From contig JACQDN010000025.1 in the NCBI GenBank assembly GCA_016201105.1, positions 1 to 58,560 on the forward strand: 58,560 nt of DNA, written 5' to 3'. The number at the start of each line of letters is the position of its first letter. Positions within the stretch are counted from its first letter, which is position 1. Below, piece after piece: positions 57,648 to 58,560 of the stretch. Below the pieces are notes generated by a model. It made no database searches and was not told the origin of the DNA. It saw nothing but the letters and a program-made list of their open reading frames with translations. The position numbers were made by a program, and so were the translations under genes. The stretch is from Pseudomonadota bacterium. Its GTDB lineage: Bacteria; Pseudomonadota; Alphaproteobacteria; Micropepsales; Micropepsaceae.

Positions 57648-58394
57648 TTACGACGCCGCGAACTGGCGGAAATCGGAGATCACCGACTTCACCGCCGCCG
57701 CGACGATCTTCTCACCCGCTTCGACACTCGCCTGCGAAGGATCGGAGCCGATGCGTCCGTCCGGAAAGCGGCGGCGATAATCTTCCGCGTCGAAAATGGG
57801 CCCGCTCGGCGCGATCTTCGGCGTCATCTCCACCCGCTTCACCGCTTCGGGATAACCGAAATAGGTGACCGACACTTCCGACGGCGTGGCATGATTGCCC
57901 TCGCCCACCGGAAACAATTGCTTGCAGACATCCATCACACCGGAGAGCTCCCACCAATTGCGCAGCATGCAGCGCAGCGGCGGACGGTTGCCGCCGGCCT
58001 CGTCGAACGAAATGCCATGATACATCTCGGAGAAGGCGGCGTTGATCGTGTTGATGTTGCCGCCGTGACCGTTCAGCCAATAGATGCGCTCGAAGCCGTG
58101 GTGCACGAGGCTCTGCCCCCAATCCATCATCGCCGCGATCATCGTCGAAGGGCGCAAGGTCATCGTGCCCGTGAAGGCCATGTGGTGCTGGGCCTGACCA
58201 ACATTGAAGGTGGGCCCGACGAGAATGCCCGCTTCGTCGCCCGCCCGCTTGCCGATGATCTCGGGGCACAGCGCGTCGGTGCCGAGCAAGCCATTCGGCC
58301 CATGCTGCTCCGTCGAGCCGATGGGAATCATGATGGCCTTGGATTTGGCGAGGTAGGCTTCGACTTCAGGCCAGGTGGAGAGATGGAGTTGCAT
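57648..58394 (-). CDS. Creatininase family protein
   Basis: A 248-residue metal-dependent amidohydrolase with metal ligands in GSTEQHGPNGLLGTD (near residue 26) and the motif LNGHGGN near 107, and a C-terminal IVAAAVKSVISDFRQFAAS. The family includes creatininase and mycofactocin-pathway MftE; the substrate here is unknown. An IS256-like element begins 26 bases upstream of the ATG and may disturb its promoter. Confidence 0.87.
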   Translation of the reverse strand: MQLHLSTWPEVEAYLAKSKAIMIPIGSTEQHGPNGLLGTDALCPEIIGKRAGDEAGILVGPTFNVGQAQHHMAFTGTMTLRPSTMIAAMMDWGQSLVHHGFERIYWLNGHGGNINTINAAFSEMYHGISFDEAGGNRPPLRCMLRNWWELSGVMDVCKQLFPVGEGNHATPSEVSVTYFGYPEAVKRVEMTPKIAPSGPIFDAEDYRRRFPDGRIGSDPSQASVEAGEKIVAAAVKSVISDFRQFAAS

Positions 58395-58420
58395 GACATT
58401 CCTATTTATTGCTCGCGATG

Positions 58421-58560
58421 GGAGTGTCAGAAGTTTTGTGTAAGAGCGATCCCTGTGAAGGTTGCGGGGTCAGCGAACTGACCCCATGGGGTCAGTTCGC
58501 TGGCGCCGCAAAGCGGTCGCCGAACTGGATTGCAAATTGGCTCATTGCGGCGGTCCATGC
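58421..58560 (-). mobile_element. IS256-family element, left end and C-terminal transposase fragment
   Basis: The end GGAGTGTCAGAAGTTTTGTG at 58421 looks like an IS256-type terminal repeat. A perfect 15-bp palindrome with a two-base AT centre lies inside (CAGCGAACTGACCCC with its inverse; 58471-58502). On the minus strand, 58492-58560 encodes WTAAMSQFAIQFGDRF and ends in TGA, the C-terminus of an IS256-family transposase that continues past the window edge. The element must run to the right. Confidence 0.7.
58492..58560 (-). CDS. IS256-family transposase, C-terminal fragment (5' end outside)
   Basis: The last 22 residues of a frame read from the right edge, AWTAAMSQFAIQFGDRFAAP and AN, match the C-terminal helix of Mutator/IS256 transposases. 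Whether the gene is complete cannot be seen. Confidence 0.7.
   Translation of the reverse strand, partial: AWTAAMSQFAIQFGDRFAAPAN

Overview
The window is a GC-rich alphaproteobacterial chromosome segment carrying the replication-initiation cluster in the order rpsT, rhodanese, dnaA, dnaN, recF, gyrB. The ubiB-ubiE-fpg group lies nearby. Support for Alphaproteobacteria comes from a perfect CtrA-type box (TTAA-N7-TTAA) with GANTC sites upstream of dnaA, a SqrR/BigR-type regulator, an IalB-like protein, a phasin and an Asp-tRNA-free set of short operons with GTG/TTG starts. A Rhizomicrobium/Micropepsales-like bacterium would fit, but the genus cannot be fixed from the sequence alone. Almost everything is ordinary chromosomal housekeeping. 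The exceptions are a few accessory patches.

Layout. 1-4.2 kb: end of cysK, a dienelactone hydrolase, a glycerophosphodiesterase, a PAS protein and an acyl-CoA dehydrogenase. 4.28-8.7 kb: an RNA-repair locus. It holds a structured small RNA gene, five tandem Y-RNA-like units (three contain a circularly permuted tRNA mimic), a Ro60/Rsr-type TROVE protein and an RtcB RNA ligase, and it closes with a second copy of the same small-RNA family. 8.7-12.3 kb: MATE pump, acyl-CoA synthetase, lipoprotein. 12.4-19 kb: a persulfide-responsive cluster with a two-cysteine ArsR repressor, a rhodanese, an RND pump, a TauE/SafE transporter and a divergent DUF2892-trxC pair. 19-27.7 kb: phasin, ubiquinone genes, fpg, an ArsR/SRPBCC operon, arfB, enoyl-CoA hydratase, epimerase and an MFS transporter.

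27.7-35.6 kb: the dnaA region. 35.8-40.1 kb: an LprI-like secreted protein and an NMP phosphorylase, PRPP synthetase and beta-CASP nuclease operon. 40.1-41.6 kb: a decayed patch with a methyltransferase pseudogene and a toxin-antitoxin pair whose toxin is frameshifted. 41.6-50.3 kb: argG, hydrolases, SDRs, rlmN, IalB, an isomerase, an ABC exporter and an RNA methylase. 50.4-58.6 kb: asparaginase, small secreted proteins, quinone reductase, thiC with a TPP riboswitch, GNAT, a DUF2189 protein, creatininase and the end of an IS256-like element.

The most notable system is the RNA-repair locus at 4.28-8.7 kb. Base pairing is preserved by compensatory changes among five Y-RNA-like units, so they are very probably real structured RNAs acting with the adjacent TROVE protein. 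Three of the five units carry a T-arm, a closed acceptor stem, a D-arm and a GNRA-capped hairpin in permuted order. Three copies of a long inverted REP-pair repeat (about 35.6, 45.7 and 48.0 kb) sit between genes.
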